Source: Bacteroides sp. (GTDB taxonomy: Bacteria > Bacteroidota > Bacteroidia > Bacteroidales > Bacteroidaceae). Taken from it: a DNA stretch of 64,000 nucleotides. The stretch spans positions 37,793 through 101,792 of the forward strand of contig NZ_JASLER010000002.1 in NCBI RefSeq assembly GCF_030151085.1, written 5' to 3'. The notes beneath the pieces were generated by a model. That model was given only the letters and a program-made list of their open reading frames with translations. It searched no databases and was not told where the DNA came from. A program made the translations under genes and the position numbers. This document shows positions 1 through 7,178 of the stretch, piece by piece (position 1 is the first letter of the stretch; every line of letters begins with the position of its first letter).

Positions 1-672
1 CGCTTCAATGAACTCCAATTCCTCACGCAGTGAAACCATGCCCTTACGATCACTTTGCAGAATATAACGAAACATATCTGATAATTCATCGACATATTGC
101 AAAGTCATTTTATCGTCTTTCTTACGTATCAACGATGAGATACCACTGAGTGAATTGAAAAAGAAGTGCGGATTAATCTGATTTGTCAGGGCATCACAAC
201 GACTTTGTAAATTCTCAGTCCGCAACCTTTCTATCTCCATTTCCTTTTCCTGCTGGGTAATGTATAGCATTATAATATGCCCTAGCAAGGTACTAACGCC
301 ACAAATTACAAGAAACTGAAATATAAGTACACTACCAAGATGGTCGCGCGCACCACAAAAAGAGAAGAGTAATGACAAAGGAACAAAAATAGCGTAAGCC
401 GCAGTTGAAATTATTAAATTATAATAGAACCGGCGTTTTAACGTATGTAATGCCGCTTTATGCAAATTGAATCGAATCAAGATTGAAAATAACCCCCAGA
501 AATAGAGGAAACGGAATAAGAAGAAAAGACAGTATACAGTTCTATACTCTATTGCCGCAGGGCAATAAAGCTCCCATGGCAGACATACTATATTAGGGTA
601 TATAGTAAAGGCCGCCCCAATCAATCCAATCAGTAAGAATCTACGAGAAATGTATGTTACAAACGTGTTCAT
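1..672 (-). CDS. LytS/YehU-type sensor histidine kinase, partial (runs off left edge)
   Basis: The reading frame starts at an ATG on the minus strand at 672 and stays open to the window edge, giving 224 residues of the N-terminal part. The first ~130 residues are hydrophobic, with several predicted membrane helices (LLIGLIGAAF, FFLFRFLYFWGLF and VLIFQFLVICGV segments). These are followed by a short helical linker and the His_kinase box NQINPHFFFNSLSGISSL, whose histidine is the expected phosphoacceptor of this family. The ATPase domain is cut off. Family members usually pair with a LytTR response regulator, which would lie outside the window to the left. A TATTTTTG -7 element sits at 703-696, just upstream of the start. 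Confidence 0.88.
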   Translation of the reverse strand, partial: MNTFVTYISRRFLLIGLIGAAFTIYPNIVCLPWELYCPAAIEYRTVYCLFFLFRFLYFWGLFSILIRFNLHKAALHTLKRRFYYNLIISTAAYAIFVPLSLLFSFCGARDHLGSVLIFQFLVICGVSTLLGHIIMLYITQQEKEMEIERLRTENLQSRCDALTNQINPHFFFNSLSGISSLIRKKDDKMTLQYVDELSDMFRYILQSDRKGMVSLREELEFIEA

Positions 673-695
673 GAACTGCCTTATTTATTTCAATG

Positions 696-703
696 CAAAA
701 ATA
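696..703 (-). promoter_or_regulatory. Bacteroidota-type -7 element for the LytS-like kinase
   Basis: Read on the minus strand this is TATTTTTG, matching TAnnTTTG, 24 bp before the start codon at 672. No clear TTTG -33 element was found, so confidence is moderate. Confidence 0.45.
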
Positions 704-790
704 CACAAAAAAGAGAGTCTTCAAGTATCAGTTGCACTAAAACGAAAGAAAAGTATCTAAAAGCGAAAAGAGATATTATAATTATAAAAC

Positions 791-827
791 AAGAAAGACT
801 TAACTAATTACTAGTTAAGTCTTTCTT
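791..827. terminator. Bidirectional hairpin downstream of tRNA-Pro
   Basis: A perfect 16-bp inverted repeat (791-806 and 812-827) with a 5-nt loop lies immediately 3' of the tRNA on the minus strand. It can terminate the tRNA transcript and separate it from the kinase gene. Confidence 0.75.
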
Positions 828-830
828 TCG

Positions 831-905
831 TCGGGGTAGCGGGATTCGAACCCACGACCCCCTGCTCCCAAAGCAGGTGCGCTAACCGGACTGCGCTACA
901 CCCCG
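831..905 (-). tRNA. tRNA-Pro (anticodon UGG)
   Basis: The minus strand reads as a complete 75-nt cloverleaf. It has a CGGGGUG/CUACCCCG acceptor stem (G-U at the last pair), a D-arm with GGTTAGCGC, an anticodon stem CCTGC/GCAGG around loop CTTTGGGA giving anticodon TGG, and a T-arm with GGTTCGAATCC. The discriminator base is A at 831. The CCA end is not encoded. An upstream promoter and a downstream hairpin make it a single-gene unit. Confidence 0.97.
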
Positions 906-931
906 AATGCTTTACTTCTTAAAAGCGAGTG

Positions 932-963
932 CAAAGGTAAAAACAATTTCAATATACACCAAA
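932..963 (-). promoter_or_regulatory. Promoter of tRNA-Pro
   Basis: On the minus strand a TTTG -33 element (963-960) is followed after 20 bp by TACCTTTG (939-932), a good match to the Bacteroidota consensus. It lies 27 bp before the tRNA 5' end. Confidence 0.7.
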
Positions 964-1041
964 CATTTTGATAGTTTTCTGTATAACTATTTTATAAAAC
1001 ACTGGAAAACAACAATTAATAATCAAAAAAAATATATTCCT

Positions 1042-1072
1042 TTTGCGAACTTCTCTTTTATTCTTATCTTTG
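1042..1072 (+). promoter_or_regulatory. Promoter of the lipocalin-like lipoprotein
   Basis: TTTG at 1042-1045 and TATCTTTG at 1065-1072 are separated by 19 bp, an almost ideal Bacteroidota sigma-70-type promoter, 46 bp before the ATG. Confidence 0.75.
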
Positions 1073-1118
1073 TAAATATGTGCATAATAAACAAATCACA
1101 TTCAAATAAAGAAATGAT

Positions 1119-1475
1119 ATGAAAAAATTTATTTTAGGAGCGGTAGTCATAGTAATGGCATTAGCAGCTTGTGGAGGAAAAAAAAATGCAGAATCGATTG
1201 TTGGTTCATGGGTGATGCCTATCGAAGGACAACCGGGACAAGTACAAGGTATTAAAATGGATGCAGGAGGAGAAGCATCCTCCATTAATATGGCTACGCT
1301 AGTTTATAAAAGTTGGGAACAAAAAGGTGATGATCTCTTCCTTGCCGTAAAAAGTATCGGCAATGGTATGGAAATTGAAGGAATAGATACTTTGAAAATA
1401 GAAAAGCTAACAGCTGATTCTTTAATATTGAGTTCCAATTATGGATATACATTACGTTATGTAAGACAGAAATAA
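1119..1475 (+). CDS. Small lipocalin-like lipoprotein
   Basis: This 118-residue protein begins with a lipoprotein signal peptide. A lysine pair and a hydrophobic run end in LAAC, so Cys18 would be lipidated. The mature part starts with polar residues, then IVGSWVMP, a typical opening strand of the Bacteroidota lipocalin-like families, followed by alternating strand patterns and a C-terminal YTLRYVRQ. The substrate is unknown. It has its own promoter and a strong bidirectional terminator, so it is monocistronic. Assignment to the lipocalin-like fold rests on the GSW motif and size only. Confidence 0.8.
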   Translation: MKKFILGAVVIVMALAACGGKKNAESIVGSWVMPIEGQPGQVQGIKMDAGGEASSINMATLVYKSWEQKGDDLFLAVKSIGNGMEIEGIDTLKIEKLTADSLILSSNYGYTLRYVRQK

Positions 1476-1476
1476 A

Positions 1477-1526
1477 TAATCTTTCAAAGACCATGCCTTA
1501 TTTCAAGCATGGTCTTTGAAAGATTA
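1477..1526. terminator. Bidirectional terminator between convergent genes
   Basis: A perfect 20-bp inverted repeat (1477-1496 and 1507-1526) with a 10-nt loop lies between the lipoprotein stop and the 3' end of the convergent kinase gene. Confidence 0.85.
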
Positions 1527-1529
1527 TCA

Positions 1530-2495
1530 TCATCCAAATTGTAGAGTAAAACAACTACCTTGACCTACGATTGATTGTACAGTAATGTTTCCTCCATGGC
1601 GGTTCATGATTTGCTTGCATAAGCTTAACCCTATTCCCGAACCGGACGTTTTTGTCGTAAAGAACGGAACAAATATCTTATCCAAAACCTCCGGTAATAT
1701 ACCTTCCCCATTATCTTGAACAGTAATGAGACACTGCCACGACGCAGTCGGATTCATTTTCACTTCTATCAATGGATTTTGAACCTTACCACATGCTTCT
1801 TTGGCATTTTTAATCAGATTGATTAAGACTTGTTCTATCTGAGTCCGATCTATTTGCAGAGTTCTATTTGTTTGAGGTATTTCAATATGGATGTATTCTT
1901 CTGAAAACAGCTTTTGCAAGTCTTGCAATAATTCACGCACGGATACCGGACAACGAACAGGAGCAGGAAGGCGCGTCAGCTTACGGTAATTTTCTACAAA
2001 CTCCAATAAACCTTTACTCCGTCGATGTATGGTCTGCATACCTTGACGCATAACCGGATAGTTCTTTTCCGTCATTTCGCGTTCACTCAATGTCTCCGAT
2101 AAGGATATGATAGGAGTGATTGAATTCATGATTTCATGCGTCAATACACGGATCAGTTTCTGCCAAGCTTCCATCTCGTTGCGTTCTAATACACGAGTAC
2201 GAAAATTCTTCATTGCTTCTGATAACTCATTTACCATGTCTTCCATGGAACGGTTGTGATAAGGAGAGCGAAAAGAAAGCATCATATCATCGTAACGCAG
2301 GCTCTCGGCAAGATGGCGCATCATACGTATTTGCATCATTTGCAAACGATATAAATGGATAGCAATGGCAAGTAAAATCAGAAAAGCCATTAATGAACTG
2401 AACCATAGCCCGGCATCTACCAATAAAAAGATTCCGACTGAAAACAAAGCAATACCAATAATATGCAGTGCTACAATGAATGAGTATCGTTTCAT
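1530..2495 (-). CDS. Membrane sensor histidine kinase (NtrB/NtrY-like partner of the sigma-54 activator)
   Basis: This 321-residue protein has two N-terminal membrane helices (about 5-27 and 30-48) with almost no periplasmic loop. The phosphoacceptor box LTHEIMNSITPI places His120. The HATPase domain shows N-box NLIKNAKEA (226-234), G1 DNGEG (261-265) and G2 GSGIGL (285-290). The gene overlaps the upstream response regulator by 4 nt (ATGA), so the two are translationally coupled. The lack of a large external domain suggests it senses something in or near the membrane. By context it controls the divergent exporter operon starting at 4088. It resembles the kinases that pair with NtrC-family regulators; the stimulus is not evident. 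Confidence 0.93.
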   Translation of the reverse strand: MKRYSFIVALHIIGIALFSVGIFLLVDAGLWFSSLMAFLILLAIAIHLYRLQMMQIRMMRHLAESLRYDDMMLSFRSPYHNRSMEDMVNELSEAMKNFRTRVLERNEMEAWQKLIRVLTHEIMNSITPIISLSETLSEREMTEKNYPVMRQGMQTIHRRSKGLLEFVENYRKLTRLPAPVRCPVSVRELLQDLQKLFSEEYIHIEIPQTNRTLQIDRTQIEQVLINLIKNAKEACGKVQNPLIEVKMNPTASWQCLITVQDNGEGILPEVLDKIFVPFFTTKTSGSGIGLSLCKQIMNRHGGNITVQSIVGQGSCFTLQFG

Positions 2496-3865
2496 AATCC
2501 TAATTTTTCAAGTTTCCGATATAAAGCGAAGCGGGTAATACCGAGATATTCGGCAGCGCGTGTCACATTGCCTTCACTAAGACGCATAGCACGTTCCACG
2601 GCTTGCCGCTCCAACTGTTCGAGATTGAGCACTTCTTCTTCCTTTTTCTGACGGGGAGTGGAAGCTTGAAACATAAAGTTTTCAGGACGGAGTAGGGAAC
2701 CGTCTCCCAATATTACCGCACGTTCCATGGTGTGTTGTAGCTCGCGTACATTACCGGGCCAGGCATATTTTAATAATTTATTTTTCGCTTCGCGCGTAAG
2801 TCCACGCATCTCTTTCTCATATTTACGAGCATAACGTTGTAGGAAATATTCTGCTAAAAGAATAATGTCATTACCGCGCTCCCTTAAAGGAGGAATATGT
2901 AATTCTATTGTATTGATGCGATATAGTAAGTCCTGACGAAAATCACCTTCTTCTACCAAATGACGAATATTTGCATTTGTGGCACAAATAAGGCGTACAT
3001 CAATAGAGGTTGATTGCGTACTGCCCAAACGACTGATCTGACGTTTCTCTATAGCAGTAAGCAATTTAGCTTGCATAGGCAAGGAAAGATTGCCAATCTC
3101 ATCCAAGAAAAGAGTACCACCAGTTGCGACTTCCATTCGTCCGGCTTTGGACTTACGAGCATCGGTAAAAGCACCTTTTTCATAGCCAAACAGTTCACTC
3201 TCGAATAGTTGTTCGGGAATGCTTCCAAGATCGATTGTAACAAATGGCTTTTCTTTACGCGGAGAGTTTCGGTAAAGCAAACGGGCAATTACATCTTTAC
3301 CAGTACCATTTTCTCCTAATATGAGGATATTAGCATCTGTATCACGTAGTTTGTCAATAGTAGAGAAGACTTCCTGCATAGCGGCCGAGTCTCCGATAAT
3401 CATCTCTTCGGAAGTACCGGCAACGGTACTACTCAATACCTCTACTTGTTCTTTGAGTAGATTGATCTCACAACGCGAACGTCGTAGTTTCATTCCTGAC
3501 GAAAGTGTTGCCAATAGCTTCTCCTTCTCCCACGGTTTAGGAATAAAGTCTGTGGCACCGGCTTTAATAGCACGCACAGCTTTATCTGTGTCAGCGTATG
3601 CAGTCATGAAGATTACTACAGCTTGGGGATCAATATTCAAGATCTGTTTCAGACTGTCAAATCCTTCTTGACCACTGATAGCATCACGGCTGAAGTTCAT
3701 GTCGAGCAGGATAATATCAGGCTGGAAGGTAGTCATGAAGTGCTCAATACGATCCGGAGTTACAGCTACCTTTACCTTCTCGGTGTAGGGTTCAAGGAGT
3801 AGATTAAGGGCGAAAAGAACATCCTCATTATCATCCACGATCAGTATTTTCCCTAATTGTTCCAT
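2492..3865 (-). CDS. Sigma-54-dependent response regulator (NtrC family)
   Basis: The 457-residue protein has the full NtrC layout. The receiver domain carries acidic pair D11/D12, phospho-acceptor D55 and K110. The AAA+ domain has Walker A GENGTGK (184-190), the sigma-54 contact loop GAFTDA (231-236) and Walker B LFLDEIGNL (252-260). A Fis-type helix-turn-helix lies at the C-terminus (about 415-455, with GNVTRAAEYLGITRFALYRKL). It should activate RNA polymerase bound with RpoN. A sigma-54-like promoter lies upstream of the divergent exporter operon at 4049-4063, with three dyads of the TGTG/CACA type between the two, so the exporter is the obvious target. Confidence 0.96.
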   Translation of the reverse strand: MEQLGKILIVDDNEDVLFALNLLLEPYTEKVKVAVTPDRIEHFMTTFQPDIILLDMNFSRDAISGQEGFDSLKQILNIDPQAVVIFMTAYADTDKAVRAIKAGATDFIPKPWEKEKLLATLSSGMKLRRSRCEINLLKEQVEVLSSTVAGTSEEMIIGDSAAMQEVFSTIDKLRDTDANILILGENGTGKDVIARLLYRNSPRKEKPFVTIDLGSIPEQLFESELFGYEKGAFTDARKSKAGRMEVATGGTLFLDEIGNLSLPMQAKLLTAIEKRQISRLGSTQSTSIDVRLICATNANIRHLVEEGDFRQDLLYRINTIELHIPPLRERGNDIILLAEYFLQRYARKYEKEMRGLTREAKNKLLKYAWPGNVRELQHTMERAVILGDGSLLRPENFMFQASTPRQKKEEEVLNLEQLERQAVERAMRLSEGNVTRAAEYLGITRFALYRKLEKLGL

Positions 3866-3915
3866 TATATTGTTTTTTTTGAGTTTCTAAACTTTCGATT
3901 TACGTATATCCTATA

Positions 3916-3992
3916 TTGTGTGCCCACAAAGATAAGTATAATATCCATGTGTTGTATGTGCTATATCACACGTTTTTTGTGCGAATTAGCAC
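3916..3992. promoter_or_regulatory. Three dyad-symmetric operator candidates (enhancer sites for the NtrC-type activator)
   Basis: Three palindromes lie in the divergent gap: TTGTG-N4-CACAA (3916-3929), TGTG-N6-CACA (3957-3970) and GTGC-N6-GCAC (3979-3992). Their centres are 41 and 22 bp apart, near integral numbers of helical turns. The set ends about 57 bp before the sigma-54-like -24 element. This is the arrangement expected for upstream activating sites, and it also lies just upstream of the regulator gene, so autoregulation is possible. Confidence 0.6.
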
Positions 3993-4048
3993 GTATTCTT
4001 TTATCAATCATTCATCATAACATACTATATAACAAATAATTATCGGTT

Positions 4049-4063
4049 TGGCACAAGATTTGA
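4049..4063 (+). promoter_or_regulatory. Sigma-54-type promoter of the exporter operon
   Basis: TGGCAC at 4049-4054, a 5-bp spacer and TTGA at 4060-4063 match the -24/-12 consensus (TGGCAC-N5-TTGC) except that the -12 GC is GA. It lies 24 bp before the ATG of the TolC-like gene and downstream of dyads suited to the divergent NtrC-type regulator. Confidence 0.65.
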
Positions 4064-4087
4064 ATATATTTAGTAAACAAATGAACT

Positions 4088-5569
4088 ATGCATCGCAATA
4101 TACTACTACTGATACTAATGGCTTATGGCATAACACTGACTGCCACCGCCCAGGAACATACTATAAAACTGACGTTAAATCAGACCATCGATCGTGCCCG
4201 CCAGCAATCGCCCGACGCACAGAGTGCCCGTCACAGTTTTCGGTCGGCCTATTGGAATTATAAGTATTACTGTGCCAATTATCTGCCGACACTCAAACTG
4301 ACTTCCAATCCTTATTTGGATCGTGCCATCAACAAAGTAACACTGGGTGATGGTAGCGTGAAGTTTGTAGAGCAGAATCTACTCAGCACCGACTTGACAT
4401 TGCGATTGACACAAAATATCCCCTGGACAGGAGGTACGCTTTTTGTAGAAACCGCCGCTCAACGCCTTGATCTATTCAGTAACGACACTTACTCTTGGCA
4501 GACTTCTCCCATTAATATCGGTTACAGCCAATCCCTCTTCGGCTACAATAGCCTGAAGTGGGATCGTCGCATTGAACCTATCCGTTATCGTGAAGCAAAA
4601 AAGACTCTTGTAGAGACGCTGGAACTCGTTGCCGCCAATGCCACCGAAAAATTCTTCAACCTGGCACGAGCGCAAAGCAACTACGAAATAGCCAATACCA
4701 ATTATGCCAACGCAGACACCTTATATATATATGCCCAAGGAAGATACAACATCGGCACCATCTCCGAAAATGAGATGTTGCAACTCGAGCTCAACAAACT
4801 CACTGAAGAAACCAACCGCATGAACGCCCGCATCGAGATGGAAAACAGTATGCAAGAACTTCGCTCTTACCTCGGTATTCAGGAAGATGTCAACTTGCAG
4901 GCCGATGTCAATCAGCAGGTTCCCGAACTGAATATCGACTTGAACGCTGCCTTGCTACTTGCCAATGAGAATAGCCCGGAGATACAGAACATGCTTCGCC
5001 GCAAGCTCGAAAGCGAGAGTGCCGTTGCCCAAGCCCGTGCCAATGCAGGTCTAAAAGCTGATATTTACCTTCGCTTCGGTTTGACGCAGACTGCCGAGAA
5101 ATTCAAGGAAGCTTATCGCAATCCGCTCGACCAGCAATATGTAAGCTTAGGCGTCACACTCCCCATCCTGGATTGGGGACGTGGTAAAGGACAGGTACGT
5201 GTAGCCCGTTCCAATCGCGACTTGGTATATACACAGGTTGAACAGGATAAGACCGATTTCGACTTGAATGTTCGTAAACTCGTCAAGCAATTCAATCTAC
5301 AAGCACAGCGGGTCAGCATCGCCGCACGCACTGATGAGACAGCTCAACGGCGTGCCGAAGTAGCCCGGAAACTCTATCTTCTTGGAAAATCATCGGTGCT
5401 CGACCTCAATGCCTCGATCACCGAAAAAGATACAGCCCGCCGAAACTATATACTCACGCTCTACAATTTTTGGAGTTTGTATTATACCCTGCGGAGCCTC
5501 ACGCTTTACGATTTTGAAAAAGATGCTCCACTGACGGAGAATTTAGAAGCAATAGTTTTCTCGACATAA
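4088..5569 (+). CDS. TolC-like outer-membrane efflux channel
   Basis: This 493-residue protein starts with a signal peptide (ILLLILMAYGITLTATAQ). It has the two OEP repeats: alternating strands around NPYLDRAINK and YSQSLFGYN, then long helical hairpins rich in A/R/Q. It is the outer-membrane duct of a tripartite exporter, paired with the HlyD-like adaptor at 5886 and the FtsX permeases that follow. The ATG at 4088 is preferred over one at 4081 in another frame because only 4088 gives a signal peptide. Transcription probably starts at the sigma-54-type promoter just upstream. It is distinct from the RND-type channel at 48636. Confidence 0.93.
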   Translation: MHRNILLLILMAYGITLTATAQEHTIKLTLNQTIDRARQQSPDAQSARHSFRSAYWNYKYYCANYLPTLKLTSNPYLDRAINKVTLGDGSVKFVEQNLLSTDLTLRLTQNIPWTGGTLFVETAAQRLDLFSNDTYSWQTSPINIGYSQSLFGYNSLKWDRRIEPIRYREAKKTLVETLELVAANATEKFFNLARAQSNYEIANTNYANADTLYIYAQGRYNIGTISENEMLQLELNKLTEETNRMNARIEMENSMQELRSYLGIQEDVNLQADVNQQVPELNIDLNAALLLANENSPEIQNMLRRKLESESAVAQARANAGLKADIYLRFGLTQTAEKFKEAYRNPLDQQYVSLGVTLPILDWGRGKGQVRVARSNRDLVYTQVEQDKTDFDLNVRKLVKQFNLQAQRVSIAARTDETAQRRAEVARKLYLLGKSSVLDLNASITEKDTARRNYILTLYNFWSLYYTLRSLTLYDFEKDAPLTENLEAIVFST

Positions 5570-5682
5570 AGCAGGAGAGTTTCTAGTCGGATAATAGTCT
5601 TTGTCAAATAACGAAATATAATCTGTTTTATTTACAAAATGAGATTTTGACAACCTGTTTCTGATTATTTCAAAAAAACGGC

Positions 5683-5716
5683 TCTACAGATACTTGTAGA
5701 GGGGCTATTTTTTTTA
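5683..5716 (+). terminator. Terminator or attenuator inside the exporter operon
   Basis: CTCTACA and TGTAGAG form a short stem (about 5683-5702), followed by GGGCTA and an eight-T run. The position, between co-oriented genes of one machine, suggests partial termination that lowers expression of the inner-membrane parts relative to the channel. Confidence 0.6.
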
Positions 5717-5809
5717 GTAAATTCTCGTCAAGTTTTTACTAAAAATCTGTCGGAGATTTAGTAAAAATCCAATGAAGATTTAGTAAAACTCCATTCGGGT
5801 TTTAGTAAG
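5713..5809. repeat. 22-bp-period array, core TTTAGTAAA (5 copies)
   Basis: Nine-base cores begin at 5713, 5735, 5757, 5779 and 5801, exactly 22 bp apart. The second is TTTACTAAA (the same core read on the other strand) and the last ends in G. The four 13-bp spacers share little sequence. This is one of five arrays in the window with the same period but different cores. Confidence 0.9.
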
Positions 5810-5885
5810 AGTAGGAAAAGCACTTGAAAAACGCTCTAAAACAGCATAAAAATACGCAACAAATAATGATTAAAGAACAGATATT

Positions 5886-7136
5886 ATGGATATAAAACTT
5901 GAAAAGAAACCCTGGTACTTCCGTTACCGTTATTACCTGATAGGAGGCGTTGTATTCCTTGCTTTCCTTATCTACGTTATTATCTTGTCCTTCGGTCCCA
6001 GCAAACTGCGCATCGAGCAAGATAACATTCAGATAGCCGAAGTGAAGGACGGCAAGTTCATGGAATATGTAGATGTGGAAGGACTTATTCAACCAATACT
6101 CACCATCAAAGTCAATGTCCGCGAAGCCGGAAGCGTAGAGCATATTATAGGCGATGAGGGAAGTCTGCTCGAGAAAGGTGATACCATTCTTGTATTAGAG
6201 AATCCTGACCTGCTGCGCAGCATTGACGACCAACGTGACGACTGGGAGAAACAACTCATCACCTATCGTGAAAAAGAAATCGAAATGGAGCAGCAAAGCC
6301 TGACCCTGCAACAACAAGCCCTCGAAACCAATTACGAATTAGACCGCCTTCGCAAGAGTTTCGACCTCGACCGGGAAGAGTTTCGCATGGGTATCAAGAG
6401 TAAAGCCCAATTGGGTGTGTCGGAAGACGAATACAACTATAAGGTAAAGAATGCCCGCCTGCAACGCGAAAGCCTGCGCCATGATTCGGCAGTATCTATC
6501 ATTCGCAAAGACCTTATTCGCAACGATCGCGAACGTGAGCGCAAGAAGTACGAGCGTGCTTGCGAACGATTGGACAATCTAGTTGTGAAAGCTCCTGTAT
6601 CAGGGCAACTCAGTTTTGTGAAAGTAACCCCGGGACAACAAGTTGCATCAGGCGAAAGTATTGCCGAAATCAAAGTACTAGACCAGTATAAGATACACAC
6701 CTCTCTCAGCGAATACTACATTGACCGCATTACTACCGGATTGCCGGCAACCGTAAATTATCAAGGTAAGAAATATCCGCTGCGCATCACAAAAGTAGTA
6801 CCCGAAGTTAAAGATCGTACTTTCGATGTAGACCTTGTCTTTACAGGAGAAATGCCCGATAATGTGCGGGTAGGTAAGAGTTTTCGTGTGCAGATAGAAC
6901 TCGGTCAACCGGAGCAGGCACTCGTCATTCCTCGTGGAAACTTCTACCAAAACACGGGCGGCCAATGGATCTATAAACTGAATGCTTCGAAGAGCAAAGC
7001 GATCCGTGTACCGCTTAGCATCGGACGTCAGAACCCGCAACAATACGAAATTACCGACGGTTTGCAGCCCGGAGATTGGGTAATTACCACAGGATATGAT
7101 ACCTTTGGCGAAGCAGAAGAACTTATTTTGAAATAG
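5886..7136 (+). CDS. HlyD/MacA-like periplasmic adaptor protein
   Basis: This 416-residue protein has one membrane anchor at about 16-33 (YLIGGVVFLAFLIYVIILSF). Next come a biotinyl-lipoyl-like half (NVREAGSVEHIIGDEGSLLEKGDTILVLENP), a long coiled-coil hairpin (about 110-220, rich in E/R/Q), the second lipoyl half (VVKAPVSGQLSFVKVTPGQQVASGESIAEI) and beta-barrel and membrane-proximal domains to the end (ITDGLQPGDWVITTG). Such adaptors link an inner-membrane ABC transporter to a TolC channel. Its partners are the channel at 4088 and the permease/ATPase genes from 7179 to 17354. Confidence 0.94.
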   Translation: MDIKLEKKPWYFRYRYYLIGGVVFLAFLIYVIILSFGPSKLRIEQDNIQIAEVKDGKFMEYVDVEGLIQPILTIKVNVREAGSVEHIIGDEGSLLEKGDTILVLENPDLLRSIDDQRDDWEKQLITYREKEIEMEQQSLTLQQQALETNYELDRLRKSFDLDREEFRMGIKSKAQLGVSEDEYNYKVKNARLQRESLRHDSAVSIIRKDLIRNDRERERKKYERACERLDNLVVKAPVSGQLSFVKVTPGQQVASGESIAEIKVLDQYKIHTSLSEYYIDRITTGLPATVNYQGKKYPLRITKVVPEVKDRTFDVDLVFTGEMPDNVRVGKSFRVQIELGQPEQALVIPRGNFYQNTGGQWIYKLNASKSKAIRVPLSIGRQNPQQYEITDGLQPGDWVITTGYDTFGEAEELILK

Positions 7137-7178
7137 GATCACTGACAATTAAAACATAATAAACAGATTAATAAAACG

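Larger units (their letters stand above)
5570..5885 (+). other. Intergenic gap between TolC-like and HlyD-like genes
   Basis: The gap holds no gene. From left to right there is an imperfect inverted repeat built on TTGTCAAA/TTTTGACAA (about 5602-5651), a terminator-like hairpin with a T-run (5683-5716) and a 22-bp-period array of TTTAGTAAA cores (5713-5809). No convincing promoter was seen before the next gene, so the downstream operon may depend on read-through. Confidence 0.7.

Noticed and set aside
4048..4263. Open frame overlapping the start of the TolC-like gene
   Set aside because: It is in another frame, lacks family resemblance and overlaps the signal peptide of the channel gene.
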